Source: Neckera pumila (lineage: Eukaryota > Streptophyta > Bryopsida > Hypnales > Neckeraceae). Taken from it: a stretch of DNA of 64,000 bases. The notes under the pieces were generated by a model. It was not told the DNA's origin. It searched no databases and saw only the letters and a program-made list of their open reading frames with translations. How positions within the stretch are numbered: the stretch's first letter is position 1; each line of letters begins with the position of its first letter. This document shows positions 48,414 to 61,007 of this stretch, piece after piece. A program made the position numbers and the translations under genes. The DNA is taken from contig OZ018417.1 in the NCBI GenBank assembly GCA_963969595.1, forward strand, positions 21,392,501-21,456,500, read 5' to 3'.

Positions 48414-49345
48414 TTAACCCCTAAAGTCCCACTATCCCTTAAGGGACAAATCAGATTTCGGGCAAATACCTACGGGCTCAATTTTTAGTGAAATTCTTTG
48501 AAACTTTTCCATAAGATAGAAAAATTGATTAGCTATGTGGGAATATAATTTTAATTTCAATTGGTGCTTGGGAGAAAAAGTTATACCACAAAAAGCCTCA
48601 AACTAAACTCAGCGGGCAGCACAATTATTTTTGCAAAAAGTCAAAATAAATTTTAATTTTTTTTTTCTCTGAAACTTTATATTTTTGTCTACATGTGGAG
48701 CTTTGATTCATTTTATGTGGACCAATAATGAGCAAGTCATGGACAATGATCTTGTTTTTTGGGCAATCTAAGCATCTTTTTGAAAAAATAATTTGTAGGA
48801 TTCATTTCTAAATGCAATTTTCACAGTTTCTTACAATTTGTTTTTGGAGAATGTTGTGTTTGCTTGCTAAAACAATCTCACCATTGGGATTATTGTATTT
48901 CAATCCCGTCTAAGAGCTATTAACGATTTAGTTTTTTTTTCAATCTTGGACTTATTTCTATTTAACAATTTTTTAAAGAATGAAAATCAAGTGTGGTTTT
49001 TTTTATTTTTTTTTTGTAGACCTTCAACTTACATCTTCAACATAAAAAATTTAAACTCAAAGTCTATAGTGCAAAAAAATTCTACAAATGGCGATCAAAG
49101 TCATCTGAAATTGCAGGTCAATGTTCAAAAAAACTTGTTTTTCCAATTTTGAATGCTAATATCTTCCAATCTATACGGTCAAACTTCATGAAATTTTACC
49201 ACATGATCTTCGACTAGTGAAGTACAAGATCCTACTATTAGATTCTAAAAAATTGTTTTTTTGTGTGTTCTTGGGTGAACGTAGCCAAAATGGCAATTTT
49301 GAGTAGTTTTTGACAAAAAAATGACTTTGGGACCTTAGGGGTTAA
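48414..49345 (+). mobile_element. TTAA-flanked miniature element, copy E (reference copy, subfamily II)
   Basis: Starts TTAACCCCTAAAGTCCC and ends GGGACCTTAGGGGTTAA; 932 bp with both TTAAs. The terminal inverted repeat is TTAACCCCTAAAGTCCC against TTAACCCCTAAGGTCCC, 16 of 17 positions. A subterminal palindrome TCCCTTAAGGGA lies 12 bp inside the left repeat. No coding capacity. Confidence 0.92.
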
Positions 49346-50599
49346 TGTAGAGTTCCAATGAAGTTTGACCAACCTTGAAAATGAAATGTCCTTTAAGAGT
49401 TAGTCTCTCCTATATGCGGGTTTGAGCTCTATGTAAAATTCTTGTTTTATTTAATAAATTGAATATTCTTATCTATGTTAATTACTAGAATAAAATCATT
49501 CCTTGATAATTAACTTGTTATTGTAAGGTGTGGGAAGTTTGCAACAAGAATAAAGTTAATAGCAGGTTCCATGATCTCATTGTATCCTAACAGACACTAT
49601 ATAGGTCTTTATTTTCATATTTGACATTCCTAATCACAAAACCAATCAATTGCCAAATAATCAAGTGTCGCCTCAAGGGACAACTAAAAGTCTTAATAAG
49701 CAACTATAATTTAATTTTTGAAATATTTATTTGAATTATTTTATGAAGATCAAAAAATAAATGAATTTTATGAAAATATGAATTTATCCCAATTGATGAT
49801 TGAAAGAAAAAACTATGTCACACTAAGTCAAAAATGCTCAACTCCAAACAACAAAAATCACATAAATTCAAAAAATATTTTTTTTAATAGAAAATATATT
49901 TATATATGAAAAAGTTGGATTAGTTCTTTTAGATTATTGATGAGAAAGTTATGAAGAGTCTTGGTTTGGGGGGCAATTTGAGTATCTTTTTCAAAAAACA
50001 TCTTATAGGATTTGTTTTGTAACTCAATTCCACAATTTAAAATAAAAAAAGGAAAGCCCCACATAGATTACTTAGCTTGATTGAATAATCTCACTATTGA
50101 GATTGATGTGTCAATTCCATCTCAGATATATTATTGGTTGGGTTTTTTATTCTATCTCATATTTGCGCCCATTTAATAATTCTTAGAGAATGAAAATGAA
50201 GTTTTGTTGTTTTGAATTGTTTTTTCAGATTCTTAACTTAATTTTTCAAATGTTTTTTTCCACGTTAACAACATTCAAAGCTTTATAATCTAGTGAAGCT
50301 AATAGTTAGAAAAAAAAATTCATTTTACATGCAATATCTTGCAATCTATGTGGTCAAACTTTTTGAAATTTCTTCCACATGTTTTCATACTAATTTAAGG
50401 CAAGTCTATATGCTTAGATATGCAAAAAATTAAAATTAAAATTTCTTATTTTTTGCAATAGAAAATGAAACGAAGGGCAATGTCAACATTGTAACATGTG
50501 CACATTGTGGAGTACAGTCAAACTTTCCTTATAGCATGGGAATGGTGGGGATTAGCTTTTAGCTATATACACATAAAGAAGTTCAAGTGCCAAAGGCAA
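49346..50599. other. AT-rich DNA with a decayed TTAA-element interior, no gene recognised
   Basis: From about 49900 to 50490 the order of strings matches the interior of subfamily II (GATGAGAAAGTTATG, TTGGTTTGGGGGGCAAT, GAATAATCTCACTATTG, GCAATCTATGTGGTCAAAC). Neither terminus remains. Confidence 0.5.
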
Positions 50600-51532
50600 T
50601 TAACCCCTAAAGTTTCATGACTATATTCTCACCAAAAACGCTCCAAAACTGCCATTTCTAATACAACTACCAAATTTTTGGAAAAAAACAATTTTTGACA
50701 CATGTAACCGTAGGATCTTGTAGTATGATATTTTGAAAACATGTGGTAAAAATTTCAGAAAATTCCGCCGTGTGGATCATAAGATATAAGCATTCAAACT
50801 CTTGAAAACCATTTTTTAAATCCTGCGAAAAACCGGGCAGCTGCACTTTGCAAGCTCACTTTTCAATGAAAAATGCCTATAAAGGTGGTGCTTCTTTGAA
50901 TTCAGTTTCCTAAACAAGTTGGCTATATGCTTGAAAAATTTCACATCATTTGGAATTGTACAACATATAGGAAAAAAATAGTAAGTAGAAAGAAGTAGAA
51001 AATGATTCAAAATACTAAATTGTTAAAATTTTAATCATGGAATTTAAAAATACCAATCCCAATGGTTGTAATGTTGTAAAAATCAATTTACATCCTAGGA
51101 TTTTTTTTTTTCCCAAAAATATTGAAAATTGAGTTAAATAAACGACTTTAAAGTTTTTTTTAGAGTAGACAATCCATAACTGCCCGCAAACCAAAAACCC
51201 TCATAACTTTTGACTCATTGAGTGAAATGGAATGACTCAAAGCTTTTTGAGTATATATAAATGTAGAGAACCAATTTCAAAAAAAAAAAATTCCAGAAAA
51301 AATGATTTTTTCTGATCTGCCCAAACTGCCCAGTTACGAAAAAAAGCAACATATTAGGTCACAACTTTTGACTCGTATTTCGAAATGTCATGAAACTTGG
51401 TATACATGGAGATATTCCTTGCCCCCACCTTCTATTAAAATTTCAGCCTCAAATATGGATATCTCTAGTCACAAGTACCTGCCACAAATTTCTATACGGC
51501 CAAAAAATGCATGTTGGTCCTTTAGGGGTTAA
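50600..51532 (+). mobile_element. TTAA-flanked miniature element, copy D (reference copy, subfamily I)
   Basis: Starts TTAACCCCTAAAGTTTCATG and ends GGTCCTTTAGGGGTTAA; 933 bp with both TTAAs. Nearly collinear with copy A. Contains the uninterrupted CTATTAAAATTT site (about 51432-51443) that is occupied in copy B. No coding capacity. Confidence 0.92.
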
Positions 51533-53217
51533 TTAAACATGCTCATGTTGTACAAAAATTGTATTTGATTGGTTCAATTTGGTTGCTCATCTAAGAATAT
51601 CAATGATGTTTATTATAATCAGCTTCATTGATGGTTTATGCAGTAGACTTTATGCACATAAGGAGTATGCAAATAAAGAACTACAATTAGTTATGTAAAT
51701 AGGAAATTTGCATTATGAGAGGTTTCATTGTACATAGCAATATAGGTGGACAAAATGGATAATGAATGCCTATAAAATGATTGATTGAAGCGTATTAGAG
51801 TAGAGGAAGAAGTTCTACATTGCATCAATTGAGTCAAATTATAGTGGTCCCACCATGTTTAGCTAGTACAATATACATGGAGGTGGTAGTGAGTAGTTAG
51901 TTTGTAATATGAAAGCTATTTGAAAATGAAACGTATATATGAAACACGCTAACTATTTTTTTTTTTTTTTAAAAGAACAATGTCTTGCTTTTGCGTTTAT
52001 AAGTTTGAAGTTGATATGTAATGTATGTTTTACATGCAGTGTAAAAAAAGGCTTGGAAAAGCTCCTACTATATAGAAATGCTTAAATTTTACTTCCTAGA
52101 ACGATCAATTTATCAAGCGCAATGTTTTTCCCAACAAACCAACAACCTTCAGCATTTTTAAAATTAGTAGTAGTGCAAATCTGTAAGTGCAATCCCAAAC
52201 CCTCCAACTGCAAAAAAATTGAATTTTGTATTTAGGACTATTAATGGTTCAATTTTTCCTTCCAACTTGTACTAATGAGCGTAGAATTTTAGATAGATAA
52301 AAATTCCGGTCTTTGAAGAAGGCCGGCGTGAATAAAGTGTTTGTTTGTAATGACAATAACTATGAGCCAATGTCCATCGGATCAAAGGTCATTGATGCAA
52401 AACTACTCTCCCCTTTTGAAAATAGACACTTTAATTATCTGTAACCAAATTAAAGTAACCAGGGTCAAGGTGGTTGGGTGAATATGGATTGTGGATGCAA
52501 TGTGCAATGATGGAGGGTCACCAAGTGATGAGTTCAAAGGTTGGTTGGAGAAGAATTAAGTATCATGATTATGTGGTTTGAGTTTGTTTCCCGTCGGGCT
52601 AGTTTGAGCAATAGCGTGATAGACATGACTTGGTGCTGCTAGTGAGTGATCATTGGGCAGGAAAGTTGTACCAACCAATCAGCTCCATCCTCCCTATCTA
52701 AGAATTTTACCAATAAGTAGGATAACTTACAATGCCAAGAGGTTAGGGTTCTAGTGGCTTCACTACCTAATAATAAGGGGGATTAAGCTATTAGGCTTGG
52801 AAAAGGGGAAAAAAGGGAGGCCAAGGTCCATTCTCTGATCCTTTTATCACTTCTACTTGTGATTCTTGTTTGGTGTCATGAATTTCTTAGAGGTCATGGT
52901 CTCTAAAGAATGGTGAGTGATGAATGGTGTGAAAAAGTTTAGGTGATGAAATTTCTTTCTTAGCATTGTTAGTACCTACTTCTGCCTCCAAAATTTTCAA
53001 CTCAATCCCCCACCATGAACCTCAAAGCTTAGTATTGCAAGTAATTTAAATTCAAGGGATTCCAAGTTTAAAATCCTAACTAGTAAAGCAGTGGTGCACA
53101 AATTTATTTATTTCAATTTGAATTCTACTATCTTATAATCTCCATGGTCAAAGTGCTTGAAATTCGTTCCACACAATCTCATCAGGATGTGTTTTTTGGG
53201 CAAAAATTTACACTCTC
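51533..53217. other. No gene recognised
   Basis: AT-rich to mixed DNA. 53090-53190 resembles the interior of the TTAA family (ATCTTATAATCT.CATGGTCAAAGTGCTTGAAATT) and pairs with 53690-53820 on the other side of the inverted-repeat element, so this may be one more split, decayed copy. Confidence 0.4.
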
Positions 53218-53617
53218 TAAGGTAGAGCCACCCATAACCGACCAAATAAGGAATTCCAACATGATCTAGAGTGGTGAAGGCAAAACAAATATTTTTTAGA
53301 GGTATATCGATAAAAAAACAAGGATTGCAAAAAAATTGGTAAATTTTTGCTTGAAATGAAATTACTATGAATTTTGGGAAGCAAAAAGTGCTCCAAATCT
53401 ATGACCAATGTTTAGACTCCTCCAAATCCGATCATTCAATAACTTTTTTCCTAATCATTATTTCCTGCTTTCTTTCTCACAACCTGGGACATGTGTCATG
53501 TGTTTATTAGTTCCAACCTCAAAAAGGAAAAAAAAGTACATTCTAAACTTGGTCAGAAATACATACACCTATAGGTCGGGAATGGGTCACTGGCCGGGAA
53601 TGGATGGCTCTACCTTA
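53218..53617. mobile_element. Inverted-repeat element, ~400 bp
   Basis: TAAGGTAGAGCCACCCATAA at the left is mirrored by TGGATGGCTCTACCTTA at the right; the arms share about 25 positions with a few mismatches. It lies inside what looks like a decayed TTAA-family copy. No clear target duplication was found. Candidate MITE of another family. Confidence 0.5.
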
Positions 53618-54563
53618 ATAGGTTTGAACTTGTCAAACTCTACCCTTCTAGAATTGTGTCTGTGGTGTGCAAACTTGTAGCAGTTGTTGTTCCAAGAAAG
53701 AAACCTTTATTCTTATACAAGTCTAATGCAAGATCCTATGGTTGAATGTTAAAAAAAAAAAAAGTTTATTTTTGTTGTAGCTCTTTGCACTATGCATCCT
53801 AGTTTTGAAGCAATCCCCATACACTTGAAATATACTCATGCATGTCATGCCAATGATTTTGTTTTGGATTCATCTTGTCAATGACATACTAAATATCAAT
53901 AAATATCAATGATTTTCCAACATCGATTTTCAGTGACCTACTTTTCAAGATGCCCAATCCCAAGATCGAATCCCCAATAATAAGTGATTGTGGAGAGGCA
54001 TTGTGGAGTACTACCCCCCCCCCTCCCCAAAAAATGTTAAAATTAATTTTTTTCTCAAGTGCTGTGGCTGCTGAGGTGCCTTGCTTGCTCTTCAGTTCTC
54101 TCCAATGAAGGTCCTTTCATTTCTTCCTACAAAATAAAAAATTAAATAGGTCAAGGAAGGGGTGACGTGTCACCATTTCAAGCCCCGTGAGTTTGCCACT
54201 TGTCAGCAGGAGAATCTGCCATTTTCCTCCATGTTCATCTTTAATATTTAGCACATTCCTGAATTCAAAGGCCCATTCCACGTCAGCATGACACCTCAGA
54301 CGGTCAAGTCCCAAGTCCGCAGTTGCTTGCCTTGCTGGAGAGTCAAACGAATGTCCAATCCCATCTTAATCTTCATCTTCCTTGGATGAAGTGAAATGTT
54401 CTTCTGTGGAGATGTTGATTGAATGCCATCTGTCCAAAGATGATACGAAGAAAACTGGTGGCCAATGCCGCACTTGATTTTGAAAAACTATATCTTAGAC
54501 GGATTTCCTGAGCTTATCATTCCCAGATACCGGTACCAAGTTACCATGCATGGCGGTAACTGG
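53618..54563. other. No gene recognised
   Basis: Contains a C-rich run (54003-54022) and a palindromic GGTGACGTGTCACC at 54161-54174. A minus-strand frame of 65 codons (54117-54314) has no recognised motif. Confidence 0.35.
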
Positions 54564-54804
54564 GGCCAGGGAGGATTGACTCCCTTATTGCCTCGTGTTT
54601 TACCCTTGGAGAAAATTGAACACTGGATTTTTTTTATTTGCCACCCACGATAAAATTTGCAAATTTTGACCTCATACTTGCAATCAGGGGCCCAAATCAG
54701 CTAGGAGAGGTGAAGAAATACAAAATTGATGCGGCACAAAATAGGGGACAGTTTTTACATTTATCCTTAGGATGGGGCAATAAGGGGGTCAAACCTCCTT
54801 GGCC
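54564..54804. repeat. Inverted repeat pair with ~29-bp arms
   Basis: GGCCAGGGAGGATTGACTCC followed by CTTATTGCC (54564-54592) is the near-complement of 54776-54804 (GGCAATAAGGGGGTC...CCTTGGCC). The 180-bp centre has no gene. Adjacent GTAACTG strings suggest the arms extend outwards in degraded form. Probable small fold-back or MITE. Confidence 0.6.
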
Positions 54805-55874
54805 ACGTAACTGGCTGTAGGGGTCATTAATACTTCACAAAAGTAGAGTACATAGCATTGCCATAGTCCTCCCTAGATGTTTGGGAGAAAGTTATCAATT
54901 AATTCAAGGATTAGATTGGCTAAGGAACCATAGAAGACACCTCTGTTCCATTAGATAAGATTCGGGGGTCTTGAAGGACCGTTTCAAGCCCATTCCCCGA
55001 TCTGGCCAAATTTAGTGCACGCCGGTACGGGCGTGTTAGAATTTTTTTTTCTTAAAAAGAAAAAAATAATAATTTTTTTTTTACCAAAATATCATTTTAA
55101 GCAATTTTTTTTTTTTCAAAAAATGACGTGGCAATCGCTGTACCATGTCAGCCAACTGCTACAGCTGCGTTCCCGCAGTCTGGGAATGCAGCAGAACGCA
55201 GAGGAACTCGAAGCCCTCCAAGACCCTTGAATTTCATTTAATGACTGGCAGGAGGTCTTTTCAAGGATGGAATAGAGATCCTTGCCTCATGAGTAAACAA
55301 TGCTATGTAAGGTGATCCATGCATTGAACAATTGTCATTTATGGCTTTTCAACCAACCCCAGTCCTTGAATTAATTGATAGGTTCTTTTCCAAGTATCTA
55401 GCAAAGATAATAACTTTCTAGCATGGAAAGGCCCATTGCATGATTATACAATGCTATGCATTCTACAACAGGCTCCTCCAGCATAAGCTTGCTATATGAA
55501 CAAGAGCATCCTTCATCGTAGGGCTTGTAATTGGGAATGGACTAGTATAGTCCGGACTTTTTGATGAATCCTCGAAGTTGACGATAGTGATCCAAGGTAT
55601 CACTCCTCAATCAAGGGACAATACTTTAAACTAGGGTTGCAATAAATGATGAGCGGTGAACAGTGACTGTTTTAAGGAAATCTTGTGAAATATTTTAAAC
55701 TTTTCACTATAAGATGCCTATATCTTTGGTTTACAGTAAATACTTATGGATATAAATGAGTAAAGAAGATGAATGGGAATGAATTAGATTTGGATGAATT
55801 TTTGTAATTGACTTTATTGGATGAAATACATCTGTTGTCAATTGTATTGGATGATGGATGTCTATTGAATGAGA
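54805..55874. other. No gene recognised
   Basis: Mixed-composition DNA with poly(T) runs at 55040-55120. A 71-codon plus-strand frame (55015-55230) ends in RSRSLGMQQNAEELEALQ but has no identifiable homology. Confidence 0.35.
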
Positions 55875-58800
55875 TTAATCCCTAAAGGCCTGAAGTCCCT
55901 TCGAGGGACACTTGGGATTTCGGGCAGGCTTGTGTAATTTGAAAATTTGGTTGGATTTTTTGAAACCTATTCTGGAAGATTGAAAATCACATTTGCTTTC
56001 TAAAAATAATTTTTTTTCCAATCAGTGACCGGGAACAAAAGTTATGCCACCCGAAGTCAAAAAGCAATTTGCCGGATAGAAAAAAAAAATTGTAAGAAAA
56101 TGTATTTTTTTAAGAAAAAAATCTTCTCAAAGATCATGCTTTTGTCTACATTTGAAGCTTGAATTCATGCTTATTGGACTTAGAATGAAAAAGTTATATA
56201 CAATCTTGTTTTTTGGGCAATCTAAATTTATAGAATGCAATTTTGAATGCAATTTTCAAAAAAATTCAAATTTATTTTTTGAAAAGGTTAAATTTGTTTG
56301 CAAGAACAATCTCTTCATTGGAATTATGGTGTTTTAATTCTACCTACTAGCTATTAATTATTTAGTGTTTCATTCAATTTTGGACCTACTTGTACTTGAC
56401 ATTTTTTTTATATGTAAAAATCAAGTTTTGACATTCTGAATTTTTTTTCCCAACTTTCAATTCAAATGTTCAACATAAATTTTTTTAACCCAATTGTGTG
56501 TAGTGCAAAAAAAGAATCTACAAACGGCCGTCAAAGTCATCTGAAATTGCAGGCCACTATTCAAAAAAAACTTCTTTTTCCAACTTCAAATGGTAATATC
56601 TTCCAATCCGTATGGTTAAATTGCATGAAATTCTTAAGACATGATCTAAGACAAGTGTAGTCATAGAATCTATAGAGAATATGTGAATAATAACAAAATT
56701 TTGGTAAATTCTCTAATTTTCATAATTCTATCGTACTTGAGATGCTAATATGTCAATATTACCAGTTACAATAGACTTTACAATAGGATGTCATCAATTT
56801 GTATAGAATTGAATGAATGGAGTGCAACTATAGAGGCGGTTACAAACCAATTGGCTGAATTGAGTGAAAAGGAGAATAGCAATTGTTGATCAGTTCAGTC
56901 TGGAATGTGTGTCCAAAGTTCCTGCAGTGGTGAGGCCGACAATGTGTGGAGACGATAGTTGCGTGAGTGGAGTGAGTTCTATTGTGTTGGTGTTTAGTTG
57001 ATTGGGCTGGTTTGATAGTTGTGGTGGAGTGATGGTGGAAATGCAGCGAGGATCAATTGTAAATTTTATGATGAAATATAATGAAGAGATTAGGGCGGAA
57101 ATTGTGTATTATTGTGATGTGTTCAATTAATTAGTTTGATGTATGAGGTGAATTCTGTGATGTTAATCTTTAAACGACCGTTGTCCGTTCGAGGGACAAA
57201 TGCGTTTTTGGGCAGGTACGTATGGGCTAAAATTTTGTTGTGATTTTTTGAAACGTTTTTGAAATATAGAAAAAATGATAAGCTTTGTGGGAATATAATT
57301 TTTTTCACAATCGGTCTTGGGAAAAAAAGTTATGACCAAATAAGCTCAAAACAAGGGACAACGGGCAGCAAAAAAAATGGACAAAAATTTGAATTTTTTT
57401 TTTAATATTTTTTTTCTCATAGATTATATTTTTTTGGATCTGGAAAGCTTTGATTCATTTCATTTGGATTTCCTATGAGAAAGTTATGGACATTCTTGTT
57501 TTTTTGGCAATTGGAGCATCTTCTTGAAAAGATAACTTTTAGGATGCATTTCTGAATGCAATTTTTCAAATTTTTCAGGGTTTTTTTTTTTGCATGGTTT
57601 ATGTTACTTGCTAGAACAATCCCACCATTGGGATTAGTGCATTTTAATTTCGTCTAAAATATATGAATATTTAGATTTTCCTTCTAACTTGTATCTACTT
57701 GTTCTTAACAGTTTTTTAAAGAATGATAATTAAGTTTTTTTGAATTTTCTTTTTTTTCCTAGACTCTCAACTCAATTCTCCACTACAAAGACTTAAAGCT
57801 CAAAACTCTGTAGTGCAAAAATTTTAAGTTAAAAAATAGTCCCGCAATATGCTGAAAAACTTGTTTTTTTCTCTTTAAACACAGATATCTTGCAATCTAT
57901 GCGGTCAAAAATTTTGAAATTTTTTCCACACACTCTCATACTAGTTAGGTGTAAGATCCTACAATTAGATGGGAAAAAAAAACATTTTTCAATTTTTTTT
58001 ACTTTTTGCTATAGAAATGGTAGTTTTGAGTGTTTTTTGGCAGAAAAAGGGCCTTGGTCCTTTAGAGGTTAAAATCTATTTTGTAACAATGTGTGAATGT
58101 GTTATGAAATTGTAGTTTTCTATTGTATTATAACCATCATGGTGAGTGTGCTGACATTGTGATGAATCAATTTTGATTGTGGATACGATTCTCTGTGTCG
58201 AGTGTAGATCTATTGATGAAGACTAGTAATGTAATATCTTGGTGATGAATGAGTGGTGAAGGCTTGACTGTGTGTGGATTCAATAGTGATAACATGTTTG
58301 AATTCATCAGGGAATTAAATTCATATCAATAGGGAAGAATAGAGGTTGATAGCTACAATATACAATTGGTTATATAGAAATTCCATCAAGGCCAATGTCA
58401 TAAGTTATGAGATGATGAAGGCAAGTAAATCTTATGGGAAGTATAATGGATGTAAATATTGTTGTAAGAAGAATCAATATTATAAAGAAGAGATTTGTGG
58501 AAGTTCTATAGTCCACTTGGAAAAGCAATTGGAATCGGAGCATAAAGAAGCAAATCGAAGTAGCCAAATATCTATTGAAGCTGGCAAGACTAAAGTGGAG
58601 AATAAAGTTGCAATTCATACAAAAGAAATAAAGAAGCAATAGATCCTCGATGGCAAAAAGGAAATCAAGTTAGAGATTTTAAAGAGTGACATTGACAATT
58701 GATGTGATACGTTCATTAACCTTGGTTTTAAATATTATAAATATGAATTCTTATCTATTGATTTCTTGTATTAGGTCAAGTATTTTCCTTAACTTTAATT

Positions 58801-59054
58801 GTGCACAACTTTGGGTTGATTAGACATCCCTAAAAATTACCATAGTGCATCCATACCTCCTTGCGAACGAACTTAAAACTATAGGAAACTATTAATGTTA
58901 TCATTGTAAATCCTTATCTACAACAAATGAAGTACAAGATAATACGGTTGAATTCTAAAAATAAAGTATTTTTTGGTTTCTTGAGTGATCGTAGCAGAAT
59001 GGCAATTTTTAGTGGTTTCAAAGCCAAAAAATGCCTTGGGCCTTTAGAGGTTAA
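55875..59054 (+). mobile_element. TTAA-flanked miniature element, copy I/K, split by a 2.26-kb insertion
   Basis: The left part (55875 to about 56665) begins TTAATCCCTAAAGGCC and follows copy E up to CATGATCTAAGACAAGTG. The right part (about 58925-59054) resumes at GAAGTACAAGAT and ends GGGCCTTTAGAGGTTAA. Together they make ~920 bp. The intervening DNA is not recognised but contains copy J. Confidence 0.7.
57163..58072 (+). mobile_element. TTAA-flanked miniature element, copy J
   Basis: Starts TTAATCTTTAAACGACC and ends GGTCCTTTAGAGGTTAA; 910 bp. Subfamily II by its subterminal CCGTTCGAGGGACAAAT and interior. It lies within the DNA that interrupts copy I/K. Confidence 0.8.
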
Positions 59055-59235
59055 AAACTAAATTCTTGATTGATGTTCAAGTACCATAAAACAAAAATAG
59101 AGAAGTTGCCAAAGGACCTTCCCTCTATAAATTTGGGAGGTTGTTTAAATTACAATTAAAAAGAAAAAATTCAAAATTATTTTCTTCAAAAGAAAGTTTG
59201 TATTTCAAAAAAAATTCAAAAAAATTTCAGTAGAC

Positions 59236-59920
59236 AACTCCTCAAATCCAAGGAGCGATTTCTTGTTGCTATATTTGAATTGCTATTTAAAATAATAATA
59301 ATAATCTTTCTTTTTAACTATTTTAATTCGGGCTCCTCGGATTCCAAGGAGCCCTTTTTTAAGGCTCCTTGAATCTAAGTAGCCTTTGCTTGGTGCTAAG
59401 AAAAGGCTTCTCGAACTCAAAGAGCCATTTTTTAGTGCCAAGGACCCTATTTCTATTTTTGAGGATTATTTAAACGTCTTAAGTTCTTTGTAAAGGTCCT
59501 TTAAAGCCAATGAAGGGCTTTGGGGAGCCCAAGGAAGGCTCCTCGGATTTTGAAGAGCTGTGTGTTGAATAGTTTTATTTATTTTAAACAGTTTTATTGA
59601 AAGAAAAAGACTTTAAAAACTTAAATTAAATTGTAGTTCAAATCTTCTCCAAATTAATAGAAGGAGGGTGCCTTTGGCAACAAAAAATCGCTCCTCTGAT
59701 CCGAGGAGCCATTTGCGCATTAAGAAAAAATGAAAAAAAAATGATTTTGAAAATTGAAAAACAAATTTGAAAAAAAACTTTTACTATAAAAATGAAAAGA
59801 ATTCTTTTGAAAACAATAGTTTGAAATTTTTTCTTTTAAATCACTGTTTAAATAAACCTTCAAATTAATAGAGGGAGGATCTTTTAGCAACTAGAAATGT
59901 CTCCTCGGAATTGATGAGCC
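59236..59920. repeat. Array of seven GGCTCC...GGAGCC imperfect palindromes
   Basis: Palindromes of ~22-26 bp occur at 59236-59257, 59330-59354, 59361-59386, 59404-59426, 59536-59559, 59689-59710 and 59899-59920. The best is GGGCTCCTCGGA/TTCCAAGGAGCCC. Each is separated by AT-rich spacer. No gene is visible, and the function is unknown. Confidence 0.75.
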
Positions 59921-60126
59921 ATATGCTACATTAAAAAATAACTTTTTTCTTGTTCGTTGATTCTCAAAGTGTTTGGAATTATTTTCAATTATTTCAAAGA
60001 ATGAATGGATGACATGGATGAAATTCATTAACACATCACCTCTGTGGTAGTAACTTTCATATTGTAGGAGAGGCTAGACTATCATTGTCGGCCCTACCTA
60101 CAACTTTTGAGTGCTAAATAACTACC

Positions 60127-61007
60127 TTAATTCCTAAAGGCCGAAGGCCTTTTTTCTGCAAAAAAACATTCAAACCTGCCATTTCTATAGCAAAGGGTAA
60201 AAAAATTTGAAAACTGTTTTTTTTCCACATCTAACCACATGGTCTAACTAGTATGAATTTCTTTTTTCACATCTAACTAGTATGAAAATGTGTGGAAAAA
60301 ATTTTAAAATTTTTGAAGTGGATGTATTTAAAGTGGAAAAAACAAGTTTTTCAATACATTGTGGGACTAGATTTTTTGACTTTGAACATTTTTAACTTAA
60401 AATTTTTGCACTACAAAGTTGTGAGTTTTAAATCTTTATGGTTGAGAATTGAGTTGAGAGTCTAGGAAAAAAAAAGAAATTCAAAAAAATTTACTTTTCA
60501 TTATTAAGAAAATTGTTAAGTAGAAGTAGGTACAAGATAGAAGGAAAATCTAAAATATTAATGTCTTTTATATGAAATTAAAATGCACTAATCCCAATGG
60601 TAAGATTGTTCTAGCAAAAAAACTAAACCACATAGAATTTATTTTTTTGAAAAATTGTCAAAATTGCATTCAAAAATGAATCCCACAACTCTACAAGTTA
60701 TTTTTTTAGGAAGATGCTCTAAGTGACCAAAAACTAAGATTGTCCGTAACATTTTCATAACAAATTCAAATGGAATGAATCAAAGCTTTCCAAATAGACA
60801 AAAATATAAAAAATTCAAATTTTTGTAAATTTTTTTGCTGCCCCTTTTTCCCTGTTTTGAGCTTATTTGGGCATAAATTTTTTTCAATCAGCTTATTTGT
60901 TTTTTGTATCTTCCAAAAAAATTCAAAAATCAGGACACCAATTCAGCCGTAGGTACCTGCCCGAAATATCATTTGTCTCAAAGGGACAATGGTCCTTTAG
61001 AGTTTAA
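60127..61007 (-). mobile_element. TTAA-flanked miniature element, copy L (inverted)
   Basis: Starts TTAATTCCTAAAGGCC and ends GGTCCTTTAGAGTTTAA; 881 bp. The interior is subfamily II in reverse orientation (TCCCAATGGTAAGATTGTTC, GCCCGAAATATCATTTG). Confidence 0.8.
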
